NCBI RefSeq assembly: GCF_002259485.1
Contig: NZ_NPGA01000019.1
Coordinates: 310,001 to 374,000, forward strand
DNA from: Rhodococcus sp. 14-1411-2a
Lineage (GTDB): Bacteria; Actinomycetota; Actinomycetes; Mycobacteriales; Mycobacteriaceae
DNA: 64,000 bases
Direction of reading: 5' to 3'
Shown here: positions 30,025 to 39,713 of the stretch, one piece after another
Layout: each line of letters opens with the position of its first letter
How positions within the stretch are numbered: position 1 is the first letter of the stretch
The notes under the pieces: generated by a model
The model's input: the letters and a program-made list of their open reading frames with translations, nothing else
Told to the model about the DNA's origin: nothing
The model's database searches: none
Made by a program: the position numbers and the translations under genes

Positions 30025-31803
30025 TCAGTGTTCTCTGTCGTTGTCGCTTCGACCCGAAGCCATAGCGGTGTCCTCATCCGAGTGGAGTCCATGGCCGTTG
30101 CCGTTCGAGTGGCCGTTGCCATTGGAGTGGCCGTTGCCGTTCGAGTGCCCGTTGCCATTGGCATGGCCGTTGCCGTTCGAGTGGCCGTTGCCGTGGATGC
30201 CCGCCTGGTAGTTGCGGAGCATCGTCAGCTGCTCGTGTTCACCCTTGTGAAGGGCATCTTCGAGAGCCTTGCTCTGTGCCACCGGATCCGGACTGAACAG
30301 CGATCCCGAGCCGGGCTTTCCGGCCGAGCCGAGCTTGTTCATCTTCTTCGGAACGGCTGCGCCCTGGTAATCGAGGGGAATCGGGTGTCCGTGATCGTCG
30401 ACCGGTCCGAGCGGCTGGTGGATTTCCACGTACTGGCCGTGCGGGAGTCGCTTGATGATTCCGGTTTCGATGCCGTGCTCGAGAACTGCCCGATCGCTGC
30501 GCTGCAGTCCGATGCAGAATCGGTACGCGATGAAGTACGCGAGCGGAGGCATGGTGAGAATTCCGATACGACCGATCCACGTCATCGCGTTGAGCGAGAT
30601 GTCGAACTTGTAGGCGATGAGGTCGTTGATGCACGAGAGCGTGAGGATCACGTAGAACGTGAGGGCCATCGCGCCGATCGCAGTACGCACCGGAACGTCA
30701 CGGGGACGCTGAAGCAGGTTGTGATGCGCAGTGTCTCCGGTCAGACGCTTCTCGATCCACGGGTACGCGATCATCACGGTGAAGACGAGACCCATGATCA
30801 CTGCCACCCAGAACACTGCCGGGATGGTGTAGCGCCCGGCGATGTATATCTCCCAGGCAGGCCACAGTCGTGCCATGCCGTCGGTCCACATCAGGTAGAA
30901 GTCGGGCTGCACGCCTGCCGACACTTGCGACGGGTTGTACGGTCCGAGATTCCAGATCGGGTTGATCTGGATGAGTCCGCCCATTGCTGCCAGCACACCG
31001 AAGGTGACGGCGAAGAAAGCACCGGACTTGACCGCGAAGACCGGAAGAATACGAACGCCGACGACGTTCTGCTCCGTGCGGCCGGGGCCGGGGAACTGCG
31101 TGTGCTTCTGGTACCAGACCAGGGCCAGGTGGGCTGCGATCAGCGCCAGGATGATGGCCGGTAGAAGAAGAACGTGAGCGACGTACAGGCGCGGAATGAT
31201 GATCGTGCCGGGGAAGTCGCCGTCGAAGATGAGCCAATGCATCCACGTGCCGATGATCGGGATACTCATCGTGATGCCACCGAGAGCGGCGCGGAGGCCG
31301 GTGCCGGAAAGCAGATCGTCGGGGAGCGAGTAGCCGAAGAAGCCCTCGAACATCGCCAGGATGAGCAGCAAACAACCGATGACCCAGTTGGCCTCGCGCG
31401 GGCGACGGAACGCACCGGTGAAGAAGATGCGCATCATGTGCACGATGATCGAGGCGGCGAACATCAGGGCCGCCCAGTGGTGAATCTGCCGCATGAACAG
31501 ACCGCCACGAACCTCGAACGTGATGTCGAGAGCGGTGGCGTATGCCCTGGACATCGTCACACCGTTGAGGGGGGTGTACGCACCGTCGTACACGACCTCG
31601 CTGAGCGACGGATCGAAGAACAGGGTGAGGAACACGCCCGAGATCAGCAGGATGACGAAGCTGTACAGCGCGATCTCACCGAGCAGGAACGACCAGTGCG
31701 TGGGGAAGACCTTGTTGATCTGGCGACGCAATCCCGGCGCCAGGTGGTAACGACTGTCTACGCCGTCGGCCTGCTTGGCGGCGAGGGTTTGCAATGTACT
31801 CAT
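30025..31803 (-). CDS. qcrB: Ubiquinol/menaquinol-cytochrome c reductase cytochrome b subunit
   Basis: Quinol-oxidising subunit of the bcc complex with two b hemes. The 592-residue protein has the N-terminal [16 protein letters not shown] helix, heme-ligand helices ([16 protein letters not shown] and [20 protein letters not shown]), and the quinol-site segment corresponding to PEWY-type regions near residue 300. Its length exceeds most homologues because of a C-terminal tail of about 85 residues that ends in a His/Asn/Gly six-residue repeat (see the repeat entry). ATG overlaps the qcrA stop (ATGA). Last gene of ctaE-qcrC-qcrA-qcrB. Confidence 0.95.
   Translation of the reverse strand: MSTLQTLAAKQADGVDSRYHLAPGLRRQINKVFPTHWSFLLGEIALYSFVILLISGVFLTLFFDPSLSEVVYDGAYTPLNGVTMSRAYATALDITFEVRGGLFMRQIHHWAALMFAASIIVHMMRIFFTGAFRRPREANWVIGCLLLILAMFEGFFGYSLPDDLLSGTGLRAALGGITMSIPIIGTWMHWLIFDGDFPGTIIIPRLYVAHVLLLPAIILALIAAHLALVWYQKHTQFPGPGRTEQNVVGVRILPVFAVKSGAFFAVTFGVLAAMGGLIQINPIWNLGPYNPSQVSAGVQPDFYLMWTDGMARLWPAWEIYIAGRYTIPAVFWVAVIMGLVFTVMIAYPWIEKRLTGDTAHHNLLQRPRDVPVRTAIGAMALTFYVILTLSCINDLIAYKFDISLNAMTWIGRIGILTMPPLAYFIAYRFCIGLQRSDRAVLEHGIETGIIKRLPHGQYVEIHQPLGPVDDHGHPIPLDYQGAAVPKKMNKLGSAGKPGSGSLFSPDPVAQSKALEDALHKGEHEQLTMLRNYQAGIHGNGHSNGNGHANGNGHSNGNGHSNGNGHSNGNGHGLHSDEDTAMASGRSDNDREH
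30090..30195 (-). repeat. 18-base tandem repeat coding a His-Ser/Ala-Asn-Gly-Asn-Gly tail in QcrB
   Basis: Five consecutive 18-base units encode H(S/A)NGNG, flanked by partial HGNG and HG units, near the C-terminus of QcrB. The units differ only at a few third positions and one Ser/Ala change. The tail is on the cytoplasmic side if the usual QcrB topology holds. Confidence 0.9.
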
Positions 31804-33011
31804 GAGTCACGCTCCGGACGACGTTCCCAGAAGGCGGGCCCCAGAGCTTCGGTGAAATCTCCCGAAGCGACGAGGAATCCCTCTTCGTTGACAGTGATGG
31901 GAAGTTGGGGCAGCGCACGCGCAGCCGGTCCGAAGATCGGCTTGCCGTACTCGAGCGCGTTGAACTGCGACTGGTGGCAAGGGCACAGAATTCGGTTGGT
32001 CTGCTGCTCGTACAACGATGTCGGGCAACCCAGGTGCGTACAGATCTTCGAGTAGGCGAAGTAGTCGCCGTAGTTGAAGCTTTCTTGACCCTTGCGCTTG
32101 ATGACGGTGCTGGCGGCATCCGGGCGAAGGCGAATGAGCATGACCGAGTTGCGAACTCCACGCAGCGAGACGAGCAGATCGTGCTCGCTCTCGCGGTCCG
32201 CTTCGCGGAACGGGAAGACGGTCTCCATGGCACCAGCGTCCAAGTCCTCGGGCCGAACGAGAACGACATCTTCCGGTCGCCCGGTGTCTCGTCGGAGGTA
32301 GATGGTCTCTCCATCGTAGCGAGGAGTCCAGCCGGATACCCACAACGGCGAATCTTCGCCCTTGGCCCAGGGATTCTTGATCAGTCCACCGAGGGGGAGC
32401 AGCGCCATGACGCCGAGCGCGCCACCACCGAAGACGAGCGAACGCTTGATCACCTTGCGGCGACCGATGGTCGACGTGTCGAGCGAATCGCCCAGCTCTG
32501 CCACGAGAGTCTTGCGGTCCAGCTCGGACGAGCCGCCGTCGTGACGGTCCTGGATGGAGACCTCTTCGGGGATGAACTTCTTGGTGAACTGCACCGCGCC
32601 GATACCGACCGCGAGGATCGCCAGGCCCATCGTGCCGCCGATGAGCGGGGTGTACAGCGAGTAGGCCAGGTAGTTCTCTTCGCCGATACCGGAGTACTGC
32701 CACGGCCAGAACAGGTAGATGCCGATGAATGCGACAGCGGCGAGGCCGGCGATCGCGAACCAGATCGCGACGCTGCGCTCGGCACGCTTTTCGGCGCGGG
32801 TACCTTCCACAGCCCAACGGTTGCGGCGGAAAGCGACATCGACACCGTCGAGGTTGGTGCCGAGCTCGACCAGTTCGTCGCGGCTCATCGCGGCGAGTTC
32901 CTCGTCGGTGTACTTCTTGTCCGCGTTCACGCCGTCGGCACCGGGCGCATCCTTGCGTCCGGATTCGTCGTCGTTGCCCGCGTCCTTACGGCCGGAATCG
33001 CCGTCGGTCAT
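31800..33011 (-). CDS. qcrA: Rieske iron-sulfur subunit of the bcc complex
   Basis: 2Fe-2S subunit that takes an electron from quinol to cytochrome cc. The 403-residue protein has a hydrophilic Asp/Gly/Lys-rich N-terminus (about 75 residues), three membrane helices (about 82-102, 118-140 and 188-210), the actinobacterial arrangement, and a C-terminal Rieske domain with CTHLGC near residue 322 and CPCHQSQF near 341. The two tandem stretches SGRKDAG/SGRKDAP near the N-terminus are a small duplication. Its start overlaps the qcrC stop (ATGA). Confidence 0.95.
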   Translation of the reverse strand: MTDGDSGRKDAGNDDESGRKDAPGADGVNADKKYTDEELAAMSRDELVELGTNLDGVDVAFRRNRWAVEGTRAEKRAERSVAIWFAIAGLAAVAFIGIYLFWPWQYSGIGEENYLAYSLYTPLIGGTMGLAILAVGIGAVQFTKKFIPEEVSIQDRHDGGSSELDRKTLVAELGDSLDTSTIGRRKVIKRSLVFGGGALGVMALLPLGGLIKNPWAKGEDSPLWVSGWTPRYDGETIYLRRDTGRPEDVVLVRPEDLDAGAMETVFPFREADRESEHDLLVSLRGVRNSVMLIRLRPDAASTVIKRKGQESFNYGDYFAYSKICTHLGCPTSLYEQQTNRILCPCHQSQFNALEYGKPIFGPAARALPQLPITVNEEGFLVASGDFTEALGPAFWERRPERDS

Positions 33012-33856
33012 GATCTAGCTCCGATCCACAAAGTTGCTCCGACGACGGCGATGATGCCGACCGTCCAGATAGCGATCATCTCGGTACCGGGACCGAAACT
33101 TCCGATGCTCCAACCGCCTGCGGGAAGGGTTTCCTGGGCCGACTTGACGTACGCGATGATGTCGGACTTCTCCTCGATCGTCAGCTGACGATCGGAGAAC
33201 TTCGGCATGTTCTGCGGGCCGGTGACCATCGCGGTGTAGATCTCCTGCTCGTTGGCAGGGCCGAGGGACGGTGCGAACTTGCCCGAGGACAGAGCGCCGC
33301 CTTCACCGGTGAAGTTGTGGCAGGAAGCGCAGTTGAGTCGGAACAGTTCACTGCCGCGTCCGATGTCGCCACCGCGCAGGGACTCCTGAGCGATCTCACC
33401 GTTCTCGTCGCGGATGACCGTCGGTCCGCCGCCGTTGGCGTTGATGAAGGCACCGAGGGCGTCGATCTGCTTGTCGTTGAACTTCGGCGGCTTGCGCATC
33501 GCCTGTGCCTCGTTGCGAACAGCGGGCATACGACCGCTCGACACCTGGAAGTACACGGCTGCTTCGCCGACGCCGATGAGGCTCGGTCCGCGATCCTGAA
33601 CACCCTGCAGGTTGGCACCGTGGCACGTGACGCAGGACGTGTCGTAGAGCTGCTTGCCCTCGCGGATGAGCGCTGCCGAATCGGTATCGGCAGTCGCGAC
33701 CTGAGGAGCCGGCGTCAGGGCCGAGGCGAGGAACCCTGCGCTCAGGAGGCCCATCATCAGAACGAGAGCACCGGTGATGCGTCGGCGCGTCCTACGCTGC
33801 CGTCTCGTCTTGGAGGCGGCGTTGTCGTCGGATGCTGCTGGGGGAGATGTACTCAT
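33008..33856 (-). CDS. qcrC: Diheme cytochrome cc subunit of the bcc complex
   Basis: Replaces cytochrome c1 plus a soluble cytochrome c: electrons pass within this subunit straight to CtaC. The 282-residue protein has an Arg-rich N-terminus, a membrane helix (about 28-48), two heme-c domains with CVTCH near residue 73 and CASCH near 177, and a C-terminal membrane helix (about 258-278) that anchors it. Each heme domain has a distal methionine candidate (GRMPAVR; QNMPKFS). The region fits actinobacterial QcrC in length and order. Confidence 0.95.
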   Translation of the reverse strand: MSTSPPAASDDNAASKTRRQRRTRRRITGALVLMMGLLSAGFLASALTPAPQVATADTDSAALIREGKQLYDTSCVTCHGANLQGVQDRGPSLIGVGEAAVYFQVSSGRMPAVRNEAQAMRKPPKFNDKQIDALGAFINANGGGPTVIRDENGEIAQESLRGGDIGRGSELFRLNCASCHNFTGEGGALSSGKFAPSLGPANEQEIYTAMVTGPQNMPKFSDRQLTIEEKSDIIAYVKSAQETLPAGGWSIGSFGPGTEMIAIWTVGIIAVVGATLWIGARS

Positions 33857-33939
33857 CTTCTATCCCTTGTCGTGTCGGGACGGACCGAACGTCGGGGGCT
33901 GATTCCGTTCGCTCGTTATCTTTGGTGTGCTGACTGTCA

Positions 33940-34551
33940 CTAGCGGATGAAGTAGATCGTTGCGAAGAGGGCAATCCAGACGATGTCGACGAAGTGCCAG
34001 TAGTACGAAACGACGATGGCCGCGGTGGCCTGCGCGGGCGTGAACTTACTGACCAGCGTTCTGGTGATCAGGAAGACGAAGGCGATGAGTCCGCCGATGA
34101 CGTGCAATCCGTGGAAACCGGTCGTGATGTAGAAGACCGAGCCGTACACGCTGCTCGAGAGCGTCGTGCCCTCGTGCACCATGTGGTAGTACTCGTACGC
34201 CTGGCCGGCCACGAAGAACGCGCCCATCACCAGAGTGATGATGTACCAGCGGCGCAGTCCGAAGACGTCACCTCGCTCGGCGGCGAACACGCCCAGCTGG
34301 CAGGTGAACGACGATGCGATCAGCACCGCGGTCACCGGCACAGCGAGAGCGAGGTTCAGCTCCGTCGGCTCCGGCGGCCAGATTCCATTCGCCTGGGCGC
34401 GTGCGACGAAGTACATCGCAAACAGCCCGGCGAAGAACATGAGTTCACTAGACAGCCACACGATCGTGCCGACGCTGACCATATTGGGACGGTTCAGCGA
34501 GTGCACGCGTTGGGTGATTGCCGATCCTTGAGTCCCTACAGCGCTCGTCAC
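33940..34551 (-). CDS. ctaE: Cytochrome c oxidase subunit III
   Basis: Membrane subunit of aa3 oxidase, 203 residues with five helices, starting [23 protein letters not shown], and with [17 protein letters not shown] near residue 35, whose glutamate is conserved in subunit III. It heads the ctaE-qcrC-qcrA-qcrB operon. The GTG at 34551 gives the length of mycobacterial CtaE; the open frame extends 75 codons upstream with an Arg-rich non-coding look. No clear ribosome-binding site is visible. Confidence 0.93.
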   Translation of the reverse strand: MTSAVGTQGSAITQRVHSLNRPNMVSVGTIVWLSSELMFFAGLFAMYFVARAQANGIWPPEPTELNLALAVPVTAVLIASSFTCQLGVFAAERGDVFGLRRWYIITLVMGAFFVAGQAYEYYHMVHEGTTLSSSVYGSVFYITTGFHGLHVIGGLIAFVFLITRTLVSKFTPAQATAAIVVSYYWHFVDIVWIALFATIYFIR

Positions 34552-34702
34552 AAAGAGAAGTATGACCCGTCGTAGTACGGAAGGCATATCCGGGTCCGCT
34601 CTTGGCGCGTCGTGTCGGAACGAATCCGCGTACGTCCTTGTTCCCGTGCTGGTCAGAGCCTCTGTACGGGCCGGTAGGGTCCAGTCGTGCAAGGCTGGCC
34701 TC

Positions 34703-35179
34703 ATGGCAAAGCGCACCGAAGGTGGATGGTTTCGGAGACTGTTCTCGCGATCGACGGCCGAACGTCTGGACCCCACTCGCGAGGACCTCGTGACAGTGGC
34801 GAGTTGCTTCGACGATGCACAGGCATGCTCGGCCGTGCTCGACGAAGCAGCGAGGACCCGACCGCTGTGGACGGAATCGGCGGAGGTGGTGCTACGGCAT
34901 CATCTCGTGTTGCCTTCCGACCAAGTGGAGGACGCAGCAGCGGTTGCGGCTCAGGACGACTACGAAGTGGGGCCGGCCGCCGAACTACCGGAGAGCACCG
35001 GCTACCGCCCTCGGGTGGAAGGCGGCGTGCCGCTGGTTCTGCAACGTGTTCAGGTACTCGACGCTCTGCACTGCTCGCAGGAGCGTTCTCGCATGGCCGG
35101 CCTTGCTCAGCGTCGAGGGGGAGCAGTACTGGGGTGGGACGCACTGCAGCCCGCGCAGCCCGACGCAGCGTCTGGCTAA
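34703..35179 (+). CDS. Conserved hypothetical protein, 158 residues
   Basis: I do not recognise a family with confidence. The protein starts [18 protein letters not shown], is soluble and acidic in its middle (many Glu/Asp/Ala, for example [16 protein letters not shown]), contains [32 protein letters not shown] and ends in a disordered Ala/Pro/Gln tail. No membrane helix or metal motif is visible. The ATG at 34703 was chosen from the coding-like composition; a TAGGGT -10 box at 34674-34679 would start transcription about 17 bases upstream. It is divergent from ctaE and precedes trpD. Confidence 0.6.
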   Translation: MAKRTEGGWFRRLFSRSTAERLDPTREDLVTVASCFDDAQACSAVLDEAARTRPLWTESAEVVLRHHLVLPSDQVEDAAAVAAQDDYEVGPAAELPESTGYRPRVEGGVPLVLQRVQVLDALHCSQERSRMAGLAQRRGGAVLGWDALQPAQPDAASG

Positions 35180-35230
35180 GCTTCCACCGCACCGAGTGCA
35201 TCGACGGCAGAAGGGCACGGCAGAACCACC

Positions 35231-36292
35231 ATGACCGCAGCGATCAGCGACGAACAGCCGCGAACCTGGCGTCGAATCCTCGGCGCGTTGACGAACCACA
35301 CCGACCTGTCCAGCGCCGACACCGGCTGGGTCATGGACGAGATCATGGCCGACAACGCGACAGCCGCGCAGATCGCAGCCTTCGGAGTAGCGCTGAAGAT
35401 GAAAGGTCCGACGCCGGCGGAGGTCAACGGACTCGCCGAATCGATGCTGGCGCACGCAGTGCTGGTGCACACCGACACCGACGCCGTCGACGTCGTGGGG
35501 ACCGGAGGAGACGGAGCGGACACCGTCAACATCTCCACCATGGCAGCCGTCGTCGTCGCTGCCAGCGGGATCCGAGTCGTCAAGCACGGCAACCGCGCAG
35601 CGTCGTCGAAGAGCGGCACGACCGACGTGCTCGAAGCATTGGGGGTCCGAGTGACCCTCGGGGCCGACGCAGTCGCGTCGAGCGTCGAGCAGGTCGGCAT
35701 CGGCTTTTGCTTCGCACCGATCCACCACCCAGCACTGCGCTTCGCTGCCGCACCGCGCAAGGAAATCGGAATCCCCACGGTCTTCAACGTGCTGGGGCCA
35801 CTGACGAACCCCGGGCGCCCGCGCGCAGGCCTGATCGGCTGTGCGTTCGAGAACCTGGTCCCCGTCGTCGCCGACGTGTTCGCAGCCCGGGGCAGCTCGG
35901 TGCTCGTGGTCCGCGGTGACGACGGACTGGACGAGATCACACTGTCCACCACCACGACAGTGCACGTGGTGTCCGATGGTTCGGTGACCGTCGAGACGAT
36001 CGACCCGCTCGACTACGGCATCGCCCGAGCGCCCATAGAAGCTCTCAGAGGTGGAGACGCCGAATTCAATGCAGCGGTGGCGCACCGAGTGTTCGCCGGA
36101 GAACAGGGCCCCGTCCGCGACGCCGTACTGCTCAATGCCGCCGCAGCCATGGCAGCGCACCACGGCGTGTCCGACGACCTCCACGCCCGAATCGAAGCCG
36201 GATTGGCCACTGCCGCAACAACAATCGATTCCGGTGCAGCAGCACGGCGACTCGCCGACTGGGGTCGATGCACCACCGAACTCGCCGGCTGA
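35231..36292 (+). CDS. trpD: Anthranilate phosphoribosyltransferase
   Basis: Second step of tryptophan synthesis: joins anthranilate to phosphoribosyl pyrophosphate. The 353-residue protein has the PRPP-binding [14 protein letters not shown] near residue 91, [21 protein letters not shown] near 117 (lysine, arginine and anthranilate-binding residues), HHPALRF near 165 and [11 protein letters not shown] near 190. No other trp genes are nearby, as in M. tuberculosis, where trpD is also in the ctaE neighbourhood (Rv2192c). A TAAGCT -10 candidate overlaps the stop codon of the preceding gene. Confidence 0.95.
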   Translation: MTAAISDEQPRTWRRILGALTNHTDLSSADTGWVMDEIMADNATAAQIAAFGVALKMKGPTPAEVNGLAESMLAHAVLVHTDTDAVDVVGTGGDGADTVNISTMAAVVVAASGIRVVKHGNRAASSKSGTTDVLEALGVRVTLGADAVASSVEQVGIGFCFAPIHHPALRFAAAPRKEIGIPTVFNVLGPLTNPGRPRAGLIGCAFENLVPVVADVFAARGSSVLVVRGDDGLDEITLSTTTTVHVVSDGSVTVETIDPLDYGIARAPIEALRGGDAEFNAAVAHRVFAGEQGPVRDAVLLNAAAAMAAHHGVSDDLHARIEAGLATAATTIDSGAAARRLADWGRCTTELAG

Positions 36293-36304
36293 CGAAGAGC
36301 GCGG

Positions 36305-36580
36305 CTACTCGCCTATCGAGAACCCGGCTTCGACATCGGCACTCGAATAGGACTGGAACGCAATGTGAGTGGTGGTGCTGCGCACCCCCCGCACACGATT
36401 GATGTGCTTGGTGATGACCTCTGCGATCGACGCATGATCACGAACTTTCACGATGGCGATCAGATCGACATCACCAGCACACGAATAGACCTCCGACACC
36501 CCGTCGACATCCGCAACGGCCTGCGCCGCTTCCGGAATCAAGTCGGCCTCGGCGTCGATCAAGACGATGGCATTGATCAT
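36305..36580 (-). CDS. Stand-alone Lrp/AsnC ligand-binding (RAM) domain protein
   Basis: A 91-residue protein that is only the effector-binding half of an Lrp/AsnC regulator; there is no helix-turn-helix. The sequence shows the alpha-beta sandwich pattern: MINAIVLIDAEADLIP, then VADVDGVSEVYSCAGDVDLIAIVKVRD with the glycine-aspartate turn for amino acid binding, then INRVRGVRSTTTHIAFQSY. Such small proteins bind amino acids and may form oligomers with full-length Lrp proteins. It converges with trpD, 12 bases apart, and lies downstream of the exonuclease gene. Which amino acid it senses is unknown. Confidence 0.85.
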   Translation of the reverse strand: MINAIVLIDAEADLIPEAAQAVADVDGVSEVYSCAGDVDLIAIVKVRDHASIAEVITKHINRVRGVRSTTTHIAFQSYSSADVEAGFSIGE

Positions 36581-36634
36581 GTGCGCTCCTCAAGCATCTC
36601 GAGCTCGGTGTTCGACGCGAGCTACCCCCAGACC

Positions 36635-38434
36635 CTAGTTGCTGCCGTACCCCGACAGTCGTCCCGCAGGCTCCACTCCTGAGCTGAACAGTCGTTCCGC
36701 AGGCTCCTCTCCTGACCTGAACAGTCGTTCCGCAGGCTCCACTCCTGCCCTCGCGGCTTCTCTCGCCGTCCGACACCACGACTCCCACGAACCCGCCGAC
36801 CGTGCCGGGCTGCAGTACCCACTGCTCGTGCGCACGATCCGGACTCCGTCCGTGCGCAGCCAGGCCGCAATGAGTCCGACTTCCTCCGGGGGCGCGCCGC
36901 GCAGCGGGGTCGTATCGGGCATCACCGTTTCGGCCGACGCGGTGATGGCATCGACGACGGGCATCGGATGCACTCCCCGCGGCGCGACGGCAGCGCCGGC
37001 CAGCCGGCCGAAGCGCACCACGATCAACTCCCACCCGCCGTCGGCCGTGCGCCTCGCCGCAACCAGTTCGGCAATGGCGGCCACTGCTGCCGATCGGTGC
37101 ATCCGGCGCAGTGCATCGACGGTGATCGCAATTCTGTCGCGCAGACGGGCAGCCGTCTCGTACAGCTCCTTGTCTGCGAGCTCGGCGACGCGGCGGCGCA
37201 TGGAGACGAGAACGGCGTCGTCCTGGCCACACACCAGCGCGAGAAACTGCGTCGGGGCATCGGAGTACTCGTCGGCCGTCAACGGGCCGGACAGTGCCGC
37301 TGGGCAGCCTCCGACGTCGGTCGCCGGGCACTGGTCACCGTGTCGAACCGAGCGGGCCAGACGGCGAGTGCACGTACGCAGGCGGCAGAACTCCGCGACG
37401 AGCGCCGCGGCCTCTGCGGCGTCACCGCGAACCGAAAACGGTCCGAGACTGTTCGGTGCCGGGGTGCGGACGATCGACAGGCGAGGGAACGCCTCGTCGG
37501 TCAGGGTGATCCACCACCCTTTCCTGGGGAACTTCGAGCGGCGGTTGTACGGCGGGATGTGCGCCGAGAGCAGACGTAGCTCGCGGACTCCGGCTTCGAG
37601 CGCGTGTGCACACTCGACGTGGTCGACGCGGGTGGCCAGTGCGACCATCTCCTTCATCCGGCCTCGGGTCTCCGAGCCGGTGAAGTAGTTGCGCACGCGT
37701 CGTTTGAGGTTGTTGGACGTACCGACGTACAGCACCTCGTCGGACGGGCCGCGGAACAGATAGACGCCGGGTTTGCCGGGAAGATGGGCGGCCAGCCCGC
37801 GTTTGGCGCGCTGGCCGGCCGACACCGCGGGTAGGTAGTCGACCAACTCGGCGTAGCTGTGGACTCCCTGATTGCCCACGCGTTCGATGAGGCCGTGCAG
37901 AACGTCGACCGTGGCCCTGGCGTCGTCGAGCGCACGGTGGGTAGGCCTGGTGCCGGATCGGAACAGAGTCGACAGTGCGGACAGCTTCACCGACGGAGCT
38001 TCGTCGCGCGTCAGAACTCGGCGAGCCAGCTTGACCGTGCACAGCACCTGAAACCGTGGCCACGCGATGTCGAGACGGCTCGCGGCGGCCTTGAGGAATC
38101 CGGTGTCGAAGCCGGCGTTGTGCGCCACCAGTACCGAACCTCGTGCGAACTCGAGGAAACCGGGCAGAACCCGTTCGATGCGCGGCGCACCGATGAGCAT
38201 CGCCGATGTGATGCCGGTCAGTTCCACGATGTACGGCGGAATGGACCTGCCCGGGTCGATCAACGTGGCGAACTCGCCGAGAATCTCGCCGCCTCGAACC
38301 TTGACTGCCCCGATTTCGGTGATGGCCTCGGTGTCCGCGCTACCGCCGGTGGTCTCGAGGTCGACGACGACGAACGTCGTCTCGTGCAGCGGGGTGTCGA
38401 GTTCGTCGAACGTCAGCTGGATGGGCAGGCTCAC
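36635..38434 (-). CDS. DEDDh exonuclease fused to a UvrC-type GIY-YIG domain
   Basis: Homologue of Rv2191, 599 residues. The N-terminal domain (about 15-185) is a DnaQ-type 3'-5' exonuclease: [10 protein letters not shown] (Exo I), [10 protein letters not shown] (Exo II) and [14 protein letters not shown] (Exo III). A GIY-YIG domain follows (about 205-290) with GVYLFRG and [13 protein letters not shown], as in UvrC. A region near 430-455 ([20 protein letters not shown]) resembles a UVR helical hairpin. The C-terminus has three 11-residue repeats. It probably nicks and trims damaged DNA, but no substrate is known. The GTG at 38434 was preferred; a TTG ten codons upstream is an alternative start. 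Confidence 0.88.
   Translation of the reverse strand: MSLPIQLTFDELDTPLHETTFVVVDLETTGGSADTEAITEIGAVKVRGGEILGEFATLIDPGRSIPPYIVELTGITSAMLIGAPRIERVLPGFLEFARGSVLVAHNAGFDTGFLKAAASRLDIAWPRFQVLCTVKLARRVLTRDEAPSVKLSALSTLFRSGTRPTHRALDDARATVDVLHGLIERVGNQGVHSYAELVDYLPAVSAGQRAKRGLAAHLPGKPGVYLFRGPSDEVLYVGTSNNLKRRVRNYFTGSETRGRMKEMVALATRVDHVECAHALEAGVRELRLLSAHIPPYNRRSKFPRKGWWITLTDEAFPRLSIVRTPAPNSLGPFSVRGDAAEAAALVAEFCRLRTCTRRLARSVRHGDQCPATDVGGCPAALSGPLTADEYSDAPTQFLALVCGQDDAVLVSMRRRVAELADKELYETAARLRDRIAITVDALRRMHRSAAVAAIAELVAARRTADGGWELIVVRFGRLAGAAVAPRGVHPMPVVDAITASAETVMPDTTPLRGAPPEEVGLIAAWLRTDGVRIVRTSSGYCSPARSAGSWESWCRTAREAARAGVEPAERLFRSGEEPAERLFSSGVEPAGRLSGYGSN
36658..36756 (-). repeat. Three 33-base tandem repeats at the 3' end of the exonuclease fusion gene
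   Basis: Copies begin at 36658, 36691 and 36724 with a period of 33 bases and encode [22 protein letters not shown] and [11 protein letters not shown] just before the C-terminus. The period is a multiple of three, so copy-number change would keep the frame. Confidence 0.88.
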
Positions 38435-38581
38435 CGGGACGACGTTAGGGCCGACCTCCGACAAGAACGCTCATCGCGCCGTCGAACGTCGTCGTGTCAC
38501 GGAACCTGTCGGTGCCCGTCGCTATCTTTCGCTGAGTCGGCCGATTCGGCCGCCGGAAACCGTAAAGAGACAAGGATCACA

Positions 38582-38863
38582 ATGATCATCGATTGCAGTG
38601 ACTGCCTGGTCCGTGACATCGCCTGCGCGGACTGCGTCGTGACGGTGCTTCTGGGGGCTCCGGGGATGCCGTCCGGGTCGGACGGACGGCGGGTCGGTCC
38701 GCCGTCTCGTATCACTCTCGAGCAGGAGGAACTCGGTGCCATTGGGGTGCTCGCCGATGTCGGTCTCGTGCCCACTCTCAAGCTCGTGGTGAACGACGAC
38801 GACATCGCCGAGGTTCCTTTGTTATCGACTCGTGACACACCGGGGGATCAGCGCGCCGGCTAG
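38582..38863 (+). CDS. Small protein with two CxxC motifs
   Basis: A 93-residue soluble protein. The N-terminus has two closely spaced CxxC pairs (CSDC at residues 5-8 and CADC at 16-19), followed by VVTVLLGAPG. The C-terminal half has ELGAIGVLADVGLVPTLKLV. Similar short proteins occur next to the NlpC/P60 genes in Rhodococcus and mycobacteria. The four cysteines could bind zinc or an Fe-S cluster, or form redox disulfides. No function is known. An earlier in-frame start would run back into the antisense of the exonuclease gene; the ATG at 38582 with AAGGATCACA ahead is the natural start. Confidence 0.72.
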   Translation: MIIDCSDCLVRDIACADCVVTVLLGAPGMPSGSDGRRVGPPSRITLEQEELGAIGVLADVGLVPTLKLVVNDDDIAEVPLLSTRDTPGDQRAG

Positions 38864-38985
38864 CGAGAATCGAGCCGAATTCGCTCTCCTCGGCGAGTTG
38901 GGGTCGACACGGGGGTATGCCATTTCGTAACCTTCCTGAGACCTTGCGGAGTCTCGCCAGTCCAAACCGGAGTGGCGTCGCAAGT

Positions 38986-39129
38986 CACCGCCTAATCGTT
39001 CACTCGCGAGAGTGTTCGTACCGGGAACCCGATATCTACTGGGGTGAATCCCGCTGAGCCACCACATGGTGGCCGGTGGGTAGGGCTGCTCTTCCCAGCC
39101 CGAACCCGTCAGCTAACTCGGTCGGCGGA
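38986..39129 (+). promoter_or_regulatory. c-di-AMP (ydaO/yuaA) riboswitch
   Basis: The leader of the first NlpC/P60 gene carries the conserved blocks of the ydaO family in order: ACCGGGAACCC (39020-39030), GGGGTGAATC (39041-39050), the GGGTAGGGC...CCCGAACCCG arm pair (39078-39110) and TCAGCTAACTCG just after. A P1 stem can form between CCGCC (38988-38992) and GGCGG (39124-39128). A purine-rich AGGAAG...GGAG segment follows it before the GTG at 39159. In Actinobacteria this class controls cell-wall hydrolase genes (rpfA, NlpC/P60) and turns them off at high c-di-AMP. Matched by eye, not by covariance model. Confidence 0.88.
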
Positions 39130-39158
39130 CGATAGGAAGAAACGGAGCACCATCTTTC

Positions 39159-39713
39159 GTGGCGTCACAACTTTCCAACCGAACATTGCGGCGAGTCCTC
39201 GTAGCCGGAGCGCTCACGGCAGGCGTGGTCGTTCTTCCCGCTGCACCCGCAATGGCGGCCCCCCTCACCATTCCCGGCGTCGGAACCTTCGAGATTCCTG
39301 ACATCCCGGGCCTTCCTCCCCTCAACCTTCCGGGTGTGCCCGCGCCGGGTGCGCCGTTGGCACCGCAGGTCACCCCGGCTGCGAAGGCCGTTCAGGCCGC
39401 AGAATCCAAGATCGGAGCACCGTACGTGTACGGGGCTTCGGGTCCGGATTCGTTCGACTGCTCGGGCCTCGTCCAGTGGGCGTACAAGCAGGCCGGCGTC
39501 AGCTTGCCTCGTACGAGCTACGACCAGGCCGCCGCAGGCACTCCGGTCTCGCGCGACAGCCTCGCCCCCGGCGACGTCGTCTCGTTCTACGACGGCTCGC
39601 ACTCGGGCATCTACGTCGGCAACGGCAATGTCGTGCACGCATCCACGTCCGGCGTGCCGGTCAAGGTTGCCCCGCTCGACTCGATGCCGTTCGACGGTGC
39701 TCGCCGTTACTGA
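39159..39713 (+). CDS. Secreted NlpC/P60 peptidoglycan hydrolase, short form
   Basis: Cleaves stem peptides of peptidoglycan. The 184-residue protein has a signal peptide (about 1-34, Ala-rich, cut near AMAAP), a short Pro/Gly linker with LNLPGVPAPGAPL, and a C-terminal NlpC/P60 domain. The catalytic Cys101 lies in DSFDCSGLVQWAY, the histidine in HSGIYVGNGNVVHAS. There is no coiled coil or cell-wall-binding module. The GTG start at 39159 follows the riboswitch. The next gene encodes a longer NlpC/P60 protein with a very similar C-terminal domain, suggesting tandem duplication with domain gain or loss (RipD/Rv2190c type region). Confidence 0.9.
   Translation: MASQLSNRTLRRVLVAGALTAGVVVLPAAPAMAAPLTIPGVGTFEIPDIPGLPPLNLPGVPAPGAPLAPQVTPAAKAVQAAESKIGAPYVYGASGPDSFDCSGLVQWAYKQAGVSLPRTSYDQAAAGTPVSRDSLAPGDVVSFYDGSHSGIYVGNGNVVHASTSGVPVKVAPLDSMPFDGARRY

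Noticed and set aside
30090-30195. CRISPR-like array
   Set aside because: The 18-base units are contiguous without spacers and stay in frame within qcrB; they are coding repeats.
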